63,212 nt of DNA, from contig DASVQA010000107.1 of NCBI GenBank assembly GCA_036389375.1, forward strand, positions 1 through 63,212, written 5' to 3'. This document shows positions 32,025 through 41,612 of the stretch, piece after piece. The notes under the pieces were generated by a model, which ran no database searches, had not been told where the DNA came from, and worked only from the letters and a program-made list of their open reading frames with translations. Position numbers and translations under genes: made by a program. How positions within the stretch are numbered: position 1 is the first letter of the stretch; the number at the start of each line of letters is the position of its first letter. The DNA comes from QHXQ01 sp036389375 (lineage in GTDB: Bacteria; Acidobacteriota; Blastocatellia; Pyrinomonadales; Pyrinomonadaceae).

Positions 32025-35000
32025 CTACCGCACGGAGAACTGCGCCGTGTGCGGGGCGGGGTCACCCGTCACGGTGAAGCTCAAGAGGAATGTGCCGGTC
32101 GGATAGCCCTTGGTGCTCAGGTTGAAGATGTACCCGCCTGCGGTGCCGGGCCCCGTGTAGCGGAAGTTGAAATCAGGGTTCGCGTTGCCCGCGTCGGCGA
32201 GTTGCGGCGGCACACTCGAAGAGACCTGCGTGACGCCGACCGCTTGGACGACGATTGAGGACGCGGACACGTCCGCGAAGCTGGCGTTGCAGAGTTGCAG
32301 CTTGATCGGGATCGTGCTGTTGGACTGGGCCGCCTTCTCCGGGTCGTACAGCGCGCAGATGCCGTAGGTGATGGTCAGCGTGCCGTCCGTGAAGGTGATG
32401 TTGTAGTTGGGCGAGGTCAGCCCGCCCGGCTGAACCGGGTAGTTGCCGACGCTGCTCGCCGCCGTCGCCGTCGTCGTGAAGGAGAGCGTGCCGCCGAGCG
32501 CGCCCGGCCCGTCGCTGAGGACGAAGCCGGTGTAGCTGGCGGTGAAGGCGGGGTTCGCCGCGCCGAGTATCTTCACCTTGTTGTCCGCCGTCACGGTCAG
32601 CGCCGCCTTGTTGATCGTCAGGCTGCCCGCAACGAAGTTGATGACGTAGTTGGGCGAGGTCAGGCCGCCGGGCGTGACCGAGTAAACGCCCGCGTTGCTC
32701 GTCTGCGTTGCAGCGGTCGTGAAGGAGAGCGCGCCGGCGAGGGCCGCCGGGGTGTCGCCGTTCAGGAAGCCGGCGTAGCTGACGGTGAACGCCGGGTTCG
32801 GCGTGCCGTAAACCTTCGCCGCGTCCACAGTCTTGATCGTGAGTGTCGCCCTGACGACGTTGATGCTCACCTCTTGCGCAGCGTTCGTGTAGTTAGCGGT
32901 GTCCGCAGGCGTGAAGTCCGCGTGGAGCGTCTGCGCGTTCCCCACGTTGAGGATCGTGCCGGCGGCGGGCGCATAGACGAAGCCACCATCAACTAGCGGG
33001 CCGCCTGCGCCGCGCGTGGCGGTCGCGTTGAGTTGCGCCGTGCCGAGCGGCGTGCCGTAGGTGATCGCAGCCGGGTTCGTCCAGTTGATCGTGGGCGTGG
33101 CTTTGTTCACCTTGATGTCCGCCGGGGCGCTGCTGCCGGCAGTGTGATTGGCCGTCTCACCGATGGAGGCCACGACGGTGTAGTCGCCCGCATTGACCGG
33201 CGCGGACGAACCGCCGGGCGTGTAGGTGAGCGTCACCGCGCCGAGGTCTGTGCCGTCAACGCCCGTTGCCGTGCCGTTCGCCGCGCAGGGCGAGCCGCTG
33301 TAGGTGCAGGTGTTGCCGTTGACCACGAGGACGGGCGCGACCTTGTTGATGACCAGCGTGCCGGTCGCGTCGTCCGCCTGATAGTTGTCGTTGGTGAGCG
33401 TGGCGACGACCGCGTAGCTGCCCGCGCCCGTGGGCGGGGTGGTCACGCCGTCGTATCTGACGACGACGCCGGAGAGACCCGCCGGCGTGGTCGTTGCCGT
33501 CGCCGCTTTCGGCGTGCCGCTGTAGTTCTGATTCAGGTCGGCGAGCGAGATCGTCGCCTGCGCCTTGCGGACGTTGATCGAAACGTCGGCCAGGGCTTTG
33601 TTGTAGTTGGTCGCGTCCGTCGGATTGAACTCCGCGTGGAGCGTCTGGTTGTCGCCCGCGTTCAGCACCGTGCCGGCCGCGGGGGTGTAGATGAAGCTGC
33701 CCGCGACGGATGCGGTCGCGTTGAGTTGCGTTGCGCCGAGCGGCGTGCCGTAGGTGATCGCAGCCGGGTTCGCCCAGTTGATCGTGGGCGTCACCTTCTC
33801 GACGGTCAGGCTGTTCGAGCCGCTCGTGCCCGCGTAAGCCGCGTCGGACGCGAATTTCGCCGAGACGTAGTTCGCGTACGCGCCCGCGTTAAGCCCTGCA
33901 AGGCTGACGTTCTGGATCGTCGCCACACCGTTCGCGTCGGTCGGCGCGGTGTTGCCGGGGAAGTTGCTGCCGTTGAGCTTGAAGGTGACGGGCTTGCCAA
34001 CGAGCGGGCTACCTGCCGAGGTGAGCGTCGCCGTGAGCGTCGTCGTGCCGCCGTAAGAGCCGGTCGCCGGTGCGACGTTCAGGCTCGTCGCCGGCAGCGG
34101 CGTGTTGCTGTTGCAGACCGTCACGTCGCTGATCGTCGGCGTCACGGCCGTGTTCGTGGTGCTCAGGTACGCCTTGTACTTGAGGTAGCGGAAGCCATTG
34201 AACTGCGCGAGCGACGCGCCGTTGGTGAAGAAGGAGTTGGGCGTGCCGTCGGGGCCGACAAAGGTGTAGAGACCGCCCGCGTTGTTGTTCGCCGCCGCTT
34301 GGAACTTGACGGTCGTGCCGGCGGGTGTGGTCGCGTTCCATGAGAGCGTGCTCCACCCGGCCATCGTGCCGTCGGCCTGATTGGCGTCCTTCGGCGCGGA
34401 GACGAGGTTGCCGCTCGTGGCATAAACCTGCGGGACGATGTAGGCGCGGAAGACGAGATCGAGGGTTTGACCGGCCGACGTGACGCTCGCCCAGCTTCCG
34501 CCGCTGTTAGACGACTGCTGCCACGAGCCGCCCGCGTAAACATTGGTGCTCGAACTCACGGCCCGGTAGGGGCCGCCGGTGCCCGTCCGCAGCACAAGGG
34601 CATAGACCGTGCCAGCGCTGAGGCTGGGCGGGTTAGCGAAGTTGACTGTGTACCACGCGTTGCTAGCGGAGTTGATGCTCGTCAGGTTAGTGGTTGCGAG
34701 CACGGTTGTGGCGGGCGCGCCGGAGACGGTGTTGCGGATTTCCACGACGAGCGTCCCGGTCACGCCGGTCGTGCCCAGTGCCGCTTGGAAGTCCATCTGC
34801 GTGAGCCTGCCCGTCGCGGTGGGCGTAAAGGTCTGCGCCTGCCACGTGGTCGCCGTGATGTTGTTGGAGAAGATTTGGATCGTGGCCTGCTCGATGGTGG
34901 TGGCTGCGGGTAGCGCAAGCGTCACGTCGCCGGGCGAGGTCGTTACGTCCACATTGCTCGCCATGCCGGTCAGGAAGTCCGACTGGTTCGTATCGGCGGG

Positions 35001-37850
35001 GCAGGCGGCCGAAGGCGCGGCGCTCAGCGTGAAGTCCTTCGTCGTGACGCTGCCGTTCGCCGCCACGACGCCGCTCGCCGTGACGTTGTTGTAGCCGATG
35101 GCCGAGACGGTCATGGCGTAAGTGCCGGCCGGAATGTAAGGGAATCGGTAGACGCCGTTCTCGTCCGTAGTCGCCACGTTGCTGCCCGCCGTGACGGTCG
35201 CGTTGGCGACTGCTTCATGCGTGACCGCATCCGTGATCGTGCCCTGAAGGATGGCGGGGCTGACGGCGATGGAAAGCTCCCACATGCCGCGCCCGTGCGT
35301 GGCGATGCGCAGCGTGCGGCTCACGCCCTGCACGGCCATGTCGAAGACCGCGACGCGCGGCAGACCGTTGCTGAAGGGCGACCACGTCGCGCCGCCGTCC
35401 GTCGAGCGATAGACGCCGATGTCCGTGCCCGCGTAGAGCGCGTTCGAGTTGGCCGGGTCAACGACGAAGGCGTTCACCGGCACGTCGGGAATCTGGCCGC
35501 CGTCGAGGCCCGTCCATGTCGGGGCGGCGCTGCTGAAGTTCGTCGTCTTGTAGATGTGCGCGGTCGAGCCGCCGAAGTAGGTTGCCAGCGTCACGTAGGC
35601 CGTGTTCTGGTTGTTCGGGTCGATGACGGCGCGCGCGATGTAGCGCGCAGGGATCGTGCCGGTCACGTCGTTCAACGTCGCGGAGCCGGTCGCGGTGCGA
35701 AACACCTTGCCGCTTCTGAGACCGACGATCCGCACGTTGTCGTTCTGCGGCGAGATGCCGATGGCGGAGACGTAGACGCCGGAGACGAGGGTCTGGCTGA
35801 CCGCCGTCATCGTCGTGCCGTTGTTGGTCGAGCGGTAGAGTTTGTCAGTGCCGAAATAGAGCGTGTTGGGGTTGCCGGGCCCGAGCGCCATCGGCGCGTA
35901 GAAGGCAACCGCCGTGTCGTTACAGGTGAGACCGTTGGCCGTGCCGCCGCAGCCCAGCAAAGTCCAGTTCTCGAAGGCGGTCGAACTGGTGCTCGTGGCA
36001 AAGCCGACGAGGCCGCCCGTGCCGACCTGATTGAAGTAGGTGTGGTACTGGCGCACGGTCGTCGTGTTCGTTGCGTTCTGGTCAATGAGGGCGAAGCCGC
36101 CGTCGCCAAAGTCGGTGCGCGTCCACGTACCGTCGGGGCGCATCCGTTCCGTGCCGTTGTCCTGCGTGCCGCCGATGGTGTAGTTCGGGTCGGTCGGGTG
36201 CAGGGCGATGGACTGGAACTGCGTGGCGTTGAAGCCGACGTTGTTGAGGCTCGTCCATGTCGCCGCCGCGTTGGCCGACTTCCAGACGCCGCCGTCGCTG
36301 CCGAACCAGACGGTATTGTTGTTCGACGGATCGATCTCGATAGCGTGGCTATCGGAGTGTAGCCCCGTCTGCACCTTGCTGAAGGTCGGCGTCGCGGCCG
36401 TGGCGTTGGTGGACTTCTTGAGGATCGCCGAGGACGTGCCGTCGGCGTTGCCGCCGATGTAGAGGACAGCGGCGTTGGTTGGATCGATCCCGATGGGCAT
36501 GTCGTAGGTGCATTGCGTGCCGCAGAAGCCGGTCGCGTTCGCAAGCGCCGCCGACCACGTCACGCCGCCGTCCACGGAACGCTTCACCGTGCCGTTCGCG
36601 TCACTGGTCGCTGCATAGACGGTCGTGATGCCGCCGACCTTGTTGATGGCGAGTTCGACGCGGGCGGTGACAGTGGGCGTGCCGGCCGAGAGCGTCTGGG
36701 TGAAGGTCGGGTTGGCGGCCTGCGCGTTCGTCGAGCGGTAGACGCCGCCGTCGCCCGCCGTGCTGAAGCCGACGACCGTGGCGAGCATCGTGTTGGGGTT
36801 GCCCGGCTCAAACTCGATGTCGGAGACGCTGCGGTTGCCGCTGTTGGCGGTGGTCGTCGTCAGCTTCTGGAAGGTCGCGTTCGACGAGGTGGCGTTGGTT
36901 GAGCGGTAGAGACCGCGACTCGAAGTCGCCGTGCCGGCATCGCAGCCGATGCCGCCGATGCCGCCGGAATTGGCGGCGATGAAGATGATGTCGGGGTTGG
37001 TCGGGTGGACGAGCACCTTCGAGATGGCGCGCCCGGTGAGCACGTCGGCGTTAGCGCCGTTCTTGTTGAAGGGGCCCGAAAGCGTGGGGCTTACGCCGTC
37101 GGCATTGTCGATGCGATAGACGCCGAGGCCGAAGTAGGAGTCGCAGCTAAAGTTGCCCTCGCCCGTGCCGACGTAGATGGTCGAAGGTTGGGAGGGCGCA
37201 ATGGCGATAGAGCCGATGGCCAGCGTCTGCGCGTTGTCGAAGATGGCCGTCCATGTTGCGCCGCCGTCCAGAGTGCGATAGACGCCGCCCTGCGCCGTGC
37301 CGACGTAGGCGATGTCGGAGTTCGTGGGGTGGATGGCGATGGCGCTGACGCGACCGCTGACGGGCTGCGTCACGCCGAAGGTCTGTCCGTTCAGGAGCGG
37401 CGCGGGCCCGATTGCTGTCCAGACGGGCGCATTCTCCGCCGTTGCGGTCAGGCCGACCGACGCCGCGCTCACGCCGGAGCCGACGCTCTGTGTGTCCGTA
37501 GCGGACGCGGCGTTGTTGCTCGCGCCCGACTTCTTCGCGGCTTTGCCTTCCTGCCGTTCCATCTGGCCGACGGCGCGACCGCGCGCGCCGGGATCGAAGG
37601 GCCGGCCGCGCTCGACGCCGCGCAGGCGGTTGATATGTTCCGCGCGCCGCGCGAAGTAGTCTTCCTTACTGATCTTCCCGATCATGAAGGCGGGCAAGTC
37701 CGCATCGTCGTCGCCCTCCTGCTCAGTCCGTTCGCCCGCCTTGAAGCGCGCCCGCGCTGATTGCGACCGCCGTGTACATGATGTCGTTGGCCCGCGCCGC
37801 CCCGGACTGACCCGCGCGCTCGTTGGCTTCGGCGTCTGCCCCGTCGTCAT
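32025..37850 (-). CDS. Giant secreted BNR-propeller/Ig/MBG/PxKF protein, main part (frameshifted from its signal peptide)
   Basis: A 1941-codon frame. Residues ~145-860 form a sortilin/BNR-type beta-propeller with many Asp-box-like units (GGATWTAIFDNA, DGGVTWSAALAN, DGGATWSPFSNG). A carboxypeptidase-regulatory domain follows at ~866-950 (LQGTITDAVTHEAVANATVT). Next come a jelly-roll-like domain (~985-1110), an Ig-like domain (~1257-1345), a series of MBG/Ig repeats (INWANPAAITYGTPLGATQL, VYGTPNPAFTVSYAGF) and a C-terminal PxKF domain from ~1827. The first ~35 codons are an artefact: the true N terminus with signal peptide lies in another frame (37723-38265), and the frames join near 37745-37765. 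The product is probably an extracellular carbohydrate-binding or adhesion protein. Hairpin 31930-31966 follows. Confidence 0.85.
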   Translation of the reverse strand: MTTGQTPKPTSARVSPGRRGPTTSCTRRSQSARARFKAGERTEQEGDDDADLPAFMIGKISKEDYFARRAEHINRLRGVERGRPFDPGARGRAVGQMERQEGKAAKKSGASNNAASATDTQSVGSGVSAASVGLTATAENAPVWTAIGPAPLLNGQTFGVTQPVSGRVSAIAIHPTNSDIAYVGTAQGGVYRTLDGGATWTAIFDNAQTLAIGSIAIAPSQPSTIYVGTGEGNFSCDSYFGLGVYRIDNADGVSPTLSGPFNKNGANADVLTGRAISKVLVHPTNPDIIFIAANSGGIGGIGCDAGTATSSRGLYRSTNATSSNATFQKLTTTTANSGNRSVSDIEFEPGNPNTMLATVVGFSTAGDGGVYRSTNAQAANPTFTQTLSAGTPTVTARVELAINKVGGITTVYAATSDANGTVKRSVDGGVTWSAALANATGFCGTQCTYDMPIGIDPTNAAVLYIGGNADGTSSAILKKSTNATAATPTFSKVQTGLHSDSHAIEIDPSNNNTVWFGSDGGVWKSANAAATWTSLNNVGFNATQFQSIALHPTDPNYTIGGTQDNGTERMRPDGTWTRTDFGDGGFALIDQNATNTTTVRQYHTYFNQVGTGGLVGFATSTSSTAFENWTLLGCGGTANGLTCNDTAVAFYAPMALGPGNPNTLYFGTDKLYRSTNNGTTMTAVSQTLVSGVYVSAIGISPQNDNVRIVGLRSGKVFRTATGSATLNDVTGTIPARYIARAVIDPNNQNTAYVTLATYFGGSTAHIYKTTNFSSAAPTWTGLDGGQIPDVPVNAFVVDPANSNALYAGTDIGVYRSTDGGATWSPFSNGLPRVAVFDMAVQGVSRTLRIATHGRGMWELSIAVSPAILQGTITDAVTHEAVANATVTAGSNVATTDENGVYRFPYIPAGTYAMTVSAIGYNNVTASGVVAANGSVTTKDFTLSAAPSAACPADTNQSDFLTGMASNVDVTTSPGDVTLALPAATTIEQATIQIFSNNITATTWQAQTFTPTATGRLTQMDFQAALGTTGVTGTLVVEIRNTVSGAPATTVLATTNLTSINSASNAWYTVNFANPPSLSAGTVYALVLRTGTGGPYRAVSSSTNVYAGGSWQQSSNSGGSWASVTSAGQTLDLVFRAYIVPQVYATSGNLVSAPKDANQADGTMAGWSTLSWNATTPAGTTVKFQAAANNNAGGLYTFVGPDGTPNSFFTNGASLAQFNGFRYLKYKAYLSTTNTAVTPTISDVTVCNSNTPLPATSLNVAPATGSYGGTTTLTATLTSAGSPLVGKPVTFKLNGSNFPGNTAPTDANGVATIQNVSLAGLNAGAYANYVSAKFASDAAYAGTSGSNSLTVEKVTPTINWANPAAITYGTPLGATQLNATASVAGSFIYTPAAGTVLNAGDNQTLHAEFNPTDATNYNKALADVSINVRKAQATISLADLNQNYSGTPKAATATTTPAGLSGVVVRYDGVTTPPTGAGSYAVVATLTNDNYQADDATGTLVINKVAPVLVVNGNTCTYSGSPCAANGTATGVDGTDLGAVTLTYTPGGSSAPVNAGDYTVVASIGETANHTAGSSAPADIKVNKATPTINWTNPAAITYGTPLGTAQLNATATRGAGGPLVDGGFVYAPAAGTILNVGNAQTLHADFTPADTANYTNAAQEVSINVVRATLTIKTVDAAKVYGTPNPAFTVSYAGFLNGDTPAALAGALSFTTAATQTSNAGVYSVTPGGLTSPNYVINFVAGSLTINKAALTVTADNKVKILGAANPAFTASYTGFVLSDGPGALGGTLSFTTTATAASSVGNYPVQPGGLTSPNYNITFTDGTLTITYGICALYDPEKAAQSNSTIPIKLQLCNASFADVSASSIVVQAVGVTQVSSSVPPQLADAGNANPDFNFRYTGPGTAGGYIFNLSTKGYPTGTFLLSFTVTGDPAPHTAQFSVR

Positions 37851-38265
37851 CCGGCAAGGTGGTCTGAGCGACGAACGAGCCGTTCTCGTCGGCCGTCGCC
37901 TGAAGCGTAACGTTCGCGCCCGCGGCCGGGTTTGCGCTGAGGACGATGGTCACAGTCTCGCCCGGCGTCCAGTTGATGCCGCTGAAGGTGACGGTCTCGC
38001 CCGGCTCATAGACATTTTTGTCCGTGCTGATGGCCGGCCTCGCTTCGGCGTCCGACCCGGCAGCGCTGGCCGGCGCGGTCGTGCGCGCGACGGGGGCGGT
38101 GAGCAGGTGCTCGATCAGTTTCGCGGAGGACGGCACAGAGGCGACAACCGCCGACGCGAGCGCGACGATGGCTAAGATGGCGAATAGACGAACGCTGCTT
38201 TTCGTCGCGCGCGCCTTGAGGGCGAGCAGGCGAGCGTAGGCGAAGACGGGACGGGCTTTACTCAT
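37723..38265 (-). CDS. N-terminal part of the giant secreted protein (other frame)
   Basis: A 180-codon frame with a membrane/signal segment (LFAILAIVALASAVVASVPS), a low-complexity Ala-rich stretch and an Ig-like segment (ISTDKNVYEPGETVTFSGIN, ETVTIVLSANPAAG). This strand pattern is common at the start of acidobacterial secreted BNR proteins. It ends ANDIMYTAVAISAG and then goes out of frame; the adjacent frame continues ARARFKAGERTEQEG. A one-base change in the GC-rich run near 37755 would join the two into a ~2080-residue protein. AAGGA lies upstream of the ATG. It is either a true frameshift or a base-calling error. Confidence 0.75.
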   Translation of the reverse strand: MSKARPVFAYARLLALKARATKSSVRLFAILAIVALASAVVASVPSSAKLIEHLLTAPVARTTAPASAAGSDAEARPAISTDKNVYEPGETVTFSGINWTPGETVTIVLSANPAAGANVTLQATADENGSFVAQTTLPDDDGADAEANERAGQSGAARANDIMYTAVAISAGALQGGRTD

Positions 38266-38342
38266 CTGGGAAGAAATTCCTTTCGTAGCAATGATTCAGT
38301 TTTCGGTGAATGTTGAGGTTAGCGGTAAAAATTTAATGCAAA

Positions 38343-38372
38343 CGCCCCGGCATCAGCGTGACGACCGGGGCG
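38343..38372 (-). terminator. Terminator of the PilZ-like gene
   Basis: CGCCCCGG pairs with CCGGGGCG around a 14-base loop. It begins 7 bases past the minus-strand stop, followed on that strand by TTTGCATTAAATTTTT. Confidence 0.6.
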
Positions 38373-38378
38373 AACTAC

Positions 38379-38723
38379 TTACAGAAAGCGGTGGTGCGTG
38401 ACGGCGACCGTGAGCCGGTAAGCGCCGTCCGCCTGCGGCTCAGCCCGCAGGACTTTGCCGTGCAGCGCGACCGTAGCATCGTGAATGTCTGCGATGATGA
38501 GGAGTTGGCTGCCGGATTCGACGCGCACGGTCAGCCGCAGGTCAAACTCCGCCGCGCCGAAGTTGTCCAGCAATGTCTCTGTGTGAAACGGCGTGCCGGT
38601 CGAATCCACGCCGCGCACCTGCGCGGGGAAGAGTCCGTAGATGCGCGGCTCCGCAACGTGGCCCGCGTGCGGCTCAGGCGCGGCGGCGGTGCTGAAATCG
38701 ATCTGCTCCAGGTGTTGACTCAA
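38379..38723 (-). CDS. Small PilZ-like domain protein
   Basis: A 114-residue soluble protein whose strand order fits a PilZ-type beta-barrel: RIYGLFPAQVRGVDSTG, PFHTETLLDNFGAAEFDLRL, SQLLIIADIHDATVALHGKV, AYRLTVAVTHHRFL. The segment LDNFGAAEFDLRL corresponds to the DxSxxG region of PilZ proteins but lacks the Ser and Gly, and the N-terminal RxxxR is not clear. c-di-GMP binding is therefore uncertain. Short PilZ-like proteins of this kind (FPAQVRGVD, HRF ending) are frequent in acidobacteria. It stands alone between the giant secreted gene and the two-component pair. Confidence 0.6.
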   Translation of the reverse strand: MSQHLEQIDFSTAAAPEPHAGHVAEPRIYGLFPAQVRGVDSTGTPFHTETLLDNFGAAEFDLRLTVRVESGSQLLIIADIHDATVALHGKVLRAEPQADGAYRLTVAVTHHRFL

Positions 38724-38938
38724 ACGGTTGCGCTCCCTCTAAAGTAAGACCTGCGCAGGATACGCGGGCGGGCGCATGGGCGCATCTACCGTTTGTCTCT
38801 TTTTCCCGGTACAAATTTCTCTAAATGCAGCGGGGCGGACAGGTACGATGCTCTAGGGATGGAAGTACATTTGTCCCGGCGGGCATCGTCCGTCAGGCGA
38901 AATCCGGTTGCGCGGCTTGGTGAAGCGGCGCAGGAATG

Positions 38939-39622
38939 TCAGGCGGAGGGTTTAACTAATCCGTGCTGGTAGGCATAGACGAGCAGCGCAAGGCGACCAC
39001 CTTTGATGTCGAGCTTGTCGTAGATTCTCGTCAGGCTGTTGCGCACGGTGGATTCGGCCATGTGCATCTGCTCGGCGATCTGCCGGTTATCCAGCCCCTT
39101 GCCGAGATAGGTGATCAGCGCGCGCTCGGTGGGCGTCAGCGTGGCGAGCTTGGCGGCTTCCGGGTCGGCTTGCGCCTCACCTTGCCGCCTGCTCTCCATG
39201 AGCCGCTTGGCCGCGCCCGGCTCGAACCAGTAGTCGCCCGTGCGGTGGACTTTTTCGATGGCGTTGAGCAACTCCGTGACGCCGTTCTCTTTGAGCACGA
39301 CGCCCTTCGCGCCGAGTTCCATCGCGCGGTCGCGCCGCTCCGGGTCGCGCATGCCGGTCAGAATAATGACGCTTGCGGCGGGGGCGGCGCGCAGGAGTTC
39401 GGGCAGCAGGTCGAGTCCGCTGACCCCGCCGAGGTCTAGGTCGAGCACGACCACGTCGGGCTGCGCGCGTGTGACCAACTCAAGCGCGGCGGCGCGCTCG
39501 CCCGCATCGCCGACGACGAGCATGCCGGGCCGGCTCTCGATGAACTCGCGCAGCCCGTCGCGGATGATCCGATGGTCGTCAATCAGGACGATCCGGATGG
39601 GGGGCGTTTGGCTGTCTGACAT
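38939..39622 (-). CDS. NarL/LuxR-type response regulator
   Basis: A 227-residue protein. The receiver domain (IRIVLIDDHRIIRDGL ... VVVLDLDLGG, phospho-acceptor Asp about 61, Thr in IILTG, Lys in VVLKENG) is followed by a LuxR-type helix-turn-helix (LTPTERALITYLGKGLDNRQ, AESTVRNSLTRIYDKL). The ATG at 39622 is preceded by AAGGAA. It starts 19 bases after the stop of a histidine kinase gene on the same strand, so the two form a two-component operon. It should be a DNA-binding response regulator phosphorylated by that kinase. The target genes are not evident. Confidence 0.93.
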   Translation of the reverse strand: MSDSQTPPIRIVLIDDHRIIRDGLREFIESRPGMLVVGDAGERAAALELVTRAQPDVVVLDLDLGGVSGLDLLPELLRAAPAASVIILTGMRDPERRDRAMELGAKGVVLKENGVTELLNAIEKVHRTGDYWFEPGAAKRLMESRRQGEAQADPEAAKLATLTPTERALITYLGKGLDNRQIAEQMHMAESTVRNSLTRIYDKLDIKGGRLALLVYAYQHGLVKPSA

Positions 39623-39641
39623 GGCAGTTCCTTCTACGCAA

Positions 39642-41342
39642 CTAGAGCGGAATCTCAATCGTCACCACCGTGCGATCCGGCCCGGCGCGCTCGACGCGCA
39701 CGTGCCCGCCCAACTCGCGCGCACGCTCAGTAATTGACCTCGGCGTAAAACGGGGCCGCACCTCAACATCCTCAGGCGCACCGTCATTCTCGATGCGGAG
39801 AATGCAGTCGCGCTCGCCGCACCCGAGGCTGAGCGTGACGCGCGCGGCGCGCGTGTGCTTCCTGACGTTGCTCAGCCCCTCGTGGACGAAGCGGATTACC
39901 TCGGCGGCGAGGCGGTCGTTGACGTTCAGGCGGCCCGCGCACTCGACTTGCACCTCAATGCCGTAGTCGTCGCCAAACTGCGCGGCGAAGCGCTGCACGG
40001 CGGCCGCAAGGTCGCCCCGGCGCTCGTCAGAGTCTTTCAGCCCGCGCACGAAGCCGCGCAGCCCGTTGACCTCATCGGCGGTGCTTTGGTACAGGCGCTC
40101 TAAGTCCGCTGCGACATCAGCGCCGCCGGCCGCGAGCTTATTCCTGATGGCGGCCAGCCTGTACTGTAGCCCCAGATAGGGCTGGATGACGCTGTCGTGG
40201 ATGTCGCGCGCCAGCCGCTGGCGCTCCTGTTCGGCCGCGTTCGATGCGAGCCGCTCCAAGAGCCGGATGTTATCGAGCACGGGTGCAACCTGCTCAACGA
40301 TCTGCTGTAGAAACTCAACATCCGACTTGACGAAAATCCCGCGCCGCCCCGTCAGATAAAGTCGTCCCGTGACGCGCCCCCGGAAGCGCGCCGGGATAGA
40401 GACGAACGACTCTGCTGCCAAACGCTCGGCGAGTGCCGCAGCTTCAGACCGTCCATCCCCGGCCGGTGCAGGCGCAGAGGCGTAGTAGCCCTTCTCTCTA
40501 AAGTAACGGGCGGTGCGCCGGCCATTGTAAACGACCGACAGATTTTCGGGCAGCGAGTTGAGCAAGTGGGCCAGCGGCGTGGGAATCTGCTCCACACGCG
40601 GCGGCTGTTCGTCGTTGCGCCGGCTCGTAATCAGGTAGTGTTGGTCGGCCCGCGCCTCCGACCAGACGAGCAGACAGCCGTCCGCGTCGTAAAAGGCGCG
40701 CAGCCGCCGCATGACCGAGCCGAGCGTGTGCGCGACGCCGAAGCGCGGGTTCGCCAGCCCCGGCACTTCCCTGAGCAGATTCAGTTGCCGCTTGAAACTG
40801 ATCTCTTTCCCGCCCCAGTAAGCCATCATGTAGCCGAGCACGAGCAGGTAGATGGGGCGCAGAAGAAAACGGTTCCACTCGAATTGCGGTTGCGGCGGAG
40901 CCGTGATGAAGCCGACGAGGGTGAAGCAGAGCGCGGAGACGACGGCGACGCTCAGCCCCGCTTTGAAGCCTTGCCGGAAGGACGCCGCTAGAATGGCGAA
41001 GAAGAAGAAGAAGAAGAAGATGCTGTTCGAGCCGCTGCTGAGCGAGATGAGAACAAGATAGCAGCCCACGTCGAGCCATGGGACTAGCCCCTCCCACGCC
41101 GCCGCCTCGTGCAGCGCAGGTAGGAGATAGAGCGCCGCGCTGTAAAAGATGTAGAGGGCGAGCGCCACGTAGTTGGCTACGACGAAGCGATCAGGCTCGG
41201 CCGGGTCGATGTAGATGACGACCAGCGCCGAGAGCGACAGCACCAGCCGCATCAAGCAGACCATCCGGTAGTCCAACGACTCGGTCGCCGTCGCTGCCAC
41301 GTTGGCGTCAGGTGCATTGCCGCCGGCCACGCGCTCGATCAT
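39642..41342 (-). CDS. NarX/DesK-type sensor histidine kinase with GAF domain
   Basis: A 566-residue membrane kinase. About six hydrophobic segments (residues ~40-200) form the sensor, including an unusual run of seven Phe (SIFFFFFFFAIL). A GAF-like domain (~215-360) follows. The HisKA_3 dimerisation helix has the phospho-acceptor His382 in RDIHDSVIQP, and an HATPase domain (VIRFVHEGLSNVRKHTRA, ILRIENDGAP, SITERARELGG) completes it. HATPase partners of NarL-family regulators have this layout. The ATG at 41342 has GAGGAG upstream; the frame continues 47 codons further without a good start. It is the first gene of the pair with the response regulator 19 bases downstream. The signal is unknown. 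Confidence 0.9.
   Translation of the reverse strand: MIERVAGGNAPDANVAATATESLDYRMVCLMRLVLSLSALVVIYIDPAEPDRFVVANYVALALYIFYSAALYLLPALHEAAAWEGLVPWLDVGCYLVLISLSSGSNSIFFFFFFFAILAASFRQGFKAGLSVAVVSALCFTLVGFITAPPQPQFEWNRFLLRPIYLLVLGYMMAYWGGKEISFKRQLNLLREVPGLANPRFGVAHTLGSVMRRLRAFYDADGCLLVWSEARADQHYLITSRRNDEQPPRVEQIPTPLAHLLNSLPENLSVVYNGRRTARYFREKGYYASAPAPAGDGRSEAAALAERLAAESFVSIPARFRGRVTGRLYLTGRRGIFVKSDVEFLQQIVEQVAPVLDNIRLLERLASNAAEQERQRLARDIHDSVIQPYLGLQYRLAAIRNKLAAGGADVAADLERLYQSTADEVNGLRGFVRGLKDSDERRGDLAAAVQRFAAQFGDDYGIEVQVECAGRLNVNDRLAAEVIRFVHEGLSNVRKHTRAARVTLSLGCGERDCILRIENDGAPEDVEVRPRFTPRSITERARELGGHVRVERAGPDRTVVTIEIPL
40998..41018 (-). repeat. Trinucleotide run (GAA)7 in the kinase gene
   Basis: Seven exact GAA units on the plus strand are read as seven TTC Phe codons in a transmembrane segment of the histidine kinase. 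Length change by slippage would add or drop one Phe without a frameshift. Confidence 0.9.
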
Positions 41343-41612
41343 GAAAGACTCCTCGCCGGCAAAGCCTGCGGCGCGCCGCTCAATCGTCCGCCAGAACCGG
41401 CCCGGCCATGCATGCTGACCCTTAGTCGCCGCGCGCACGGCCGGTTCGTCGGCGGTGACGCGGGTGCGGGCGTTCCTATACAAGCCGGCGCATATAAGTT
41501 ATGTTTGTGCGCCGCTCTATGGGCAGGGCCGCGCCGAACTTCAGACATTTTGGCGCAGGTCTGCAACTCATCGCGCAGCCGAAAACTCGCGCGGGCGGAA
41601 GACGCAAATTCA

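Noticed and set aside
32295..37760. Long open frames on the plus strand opposite the giant secreted gene (e.g. 33033-34343)
   Set aside because: Arg/Val/Gly-rich low-complexity translations typical of the antisense of GC-rich DNA; the minus strand has recognisable domains throughout.
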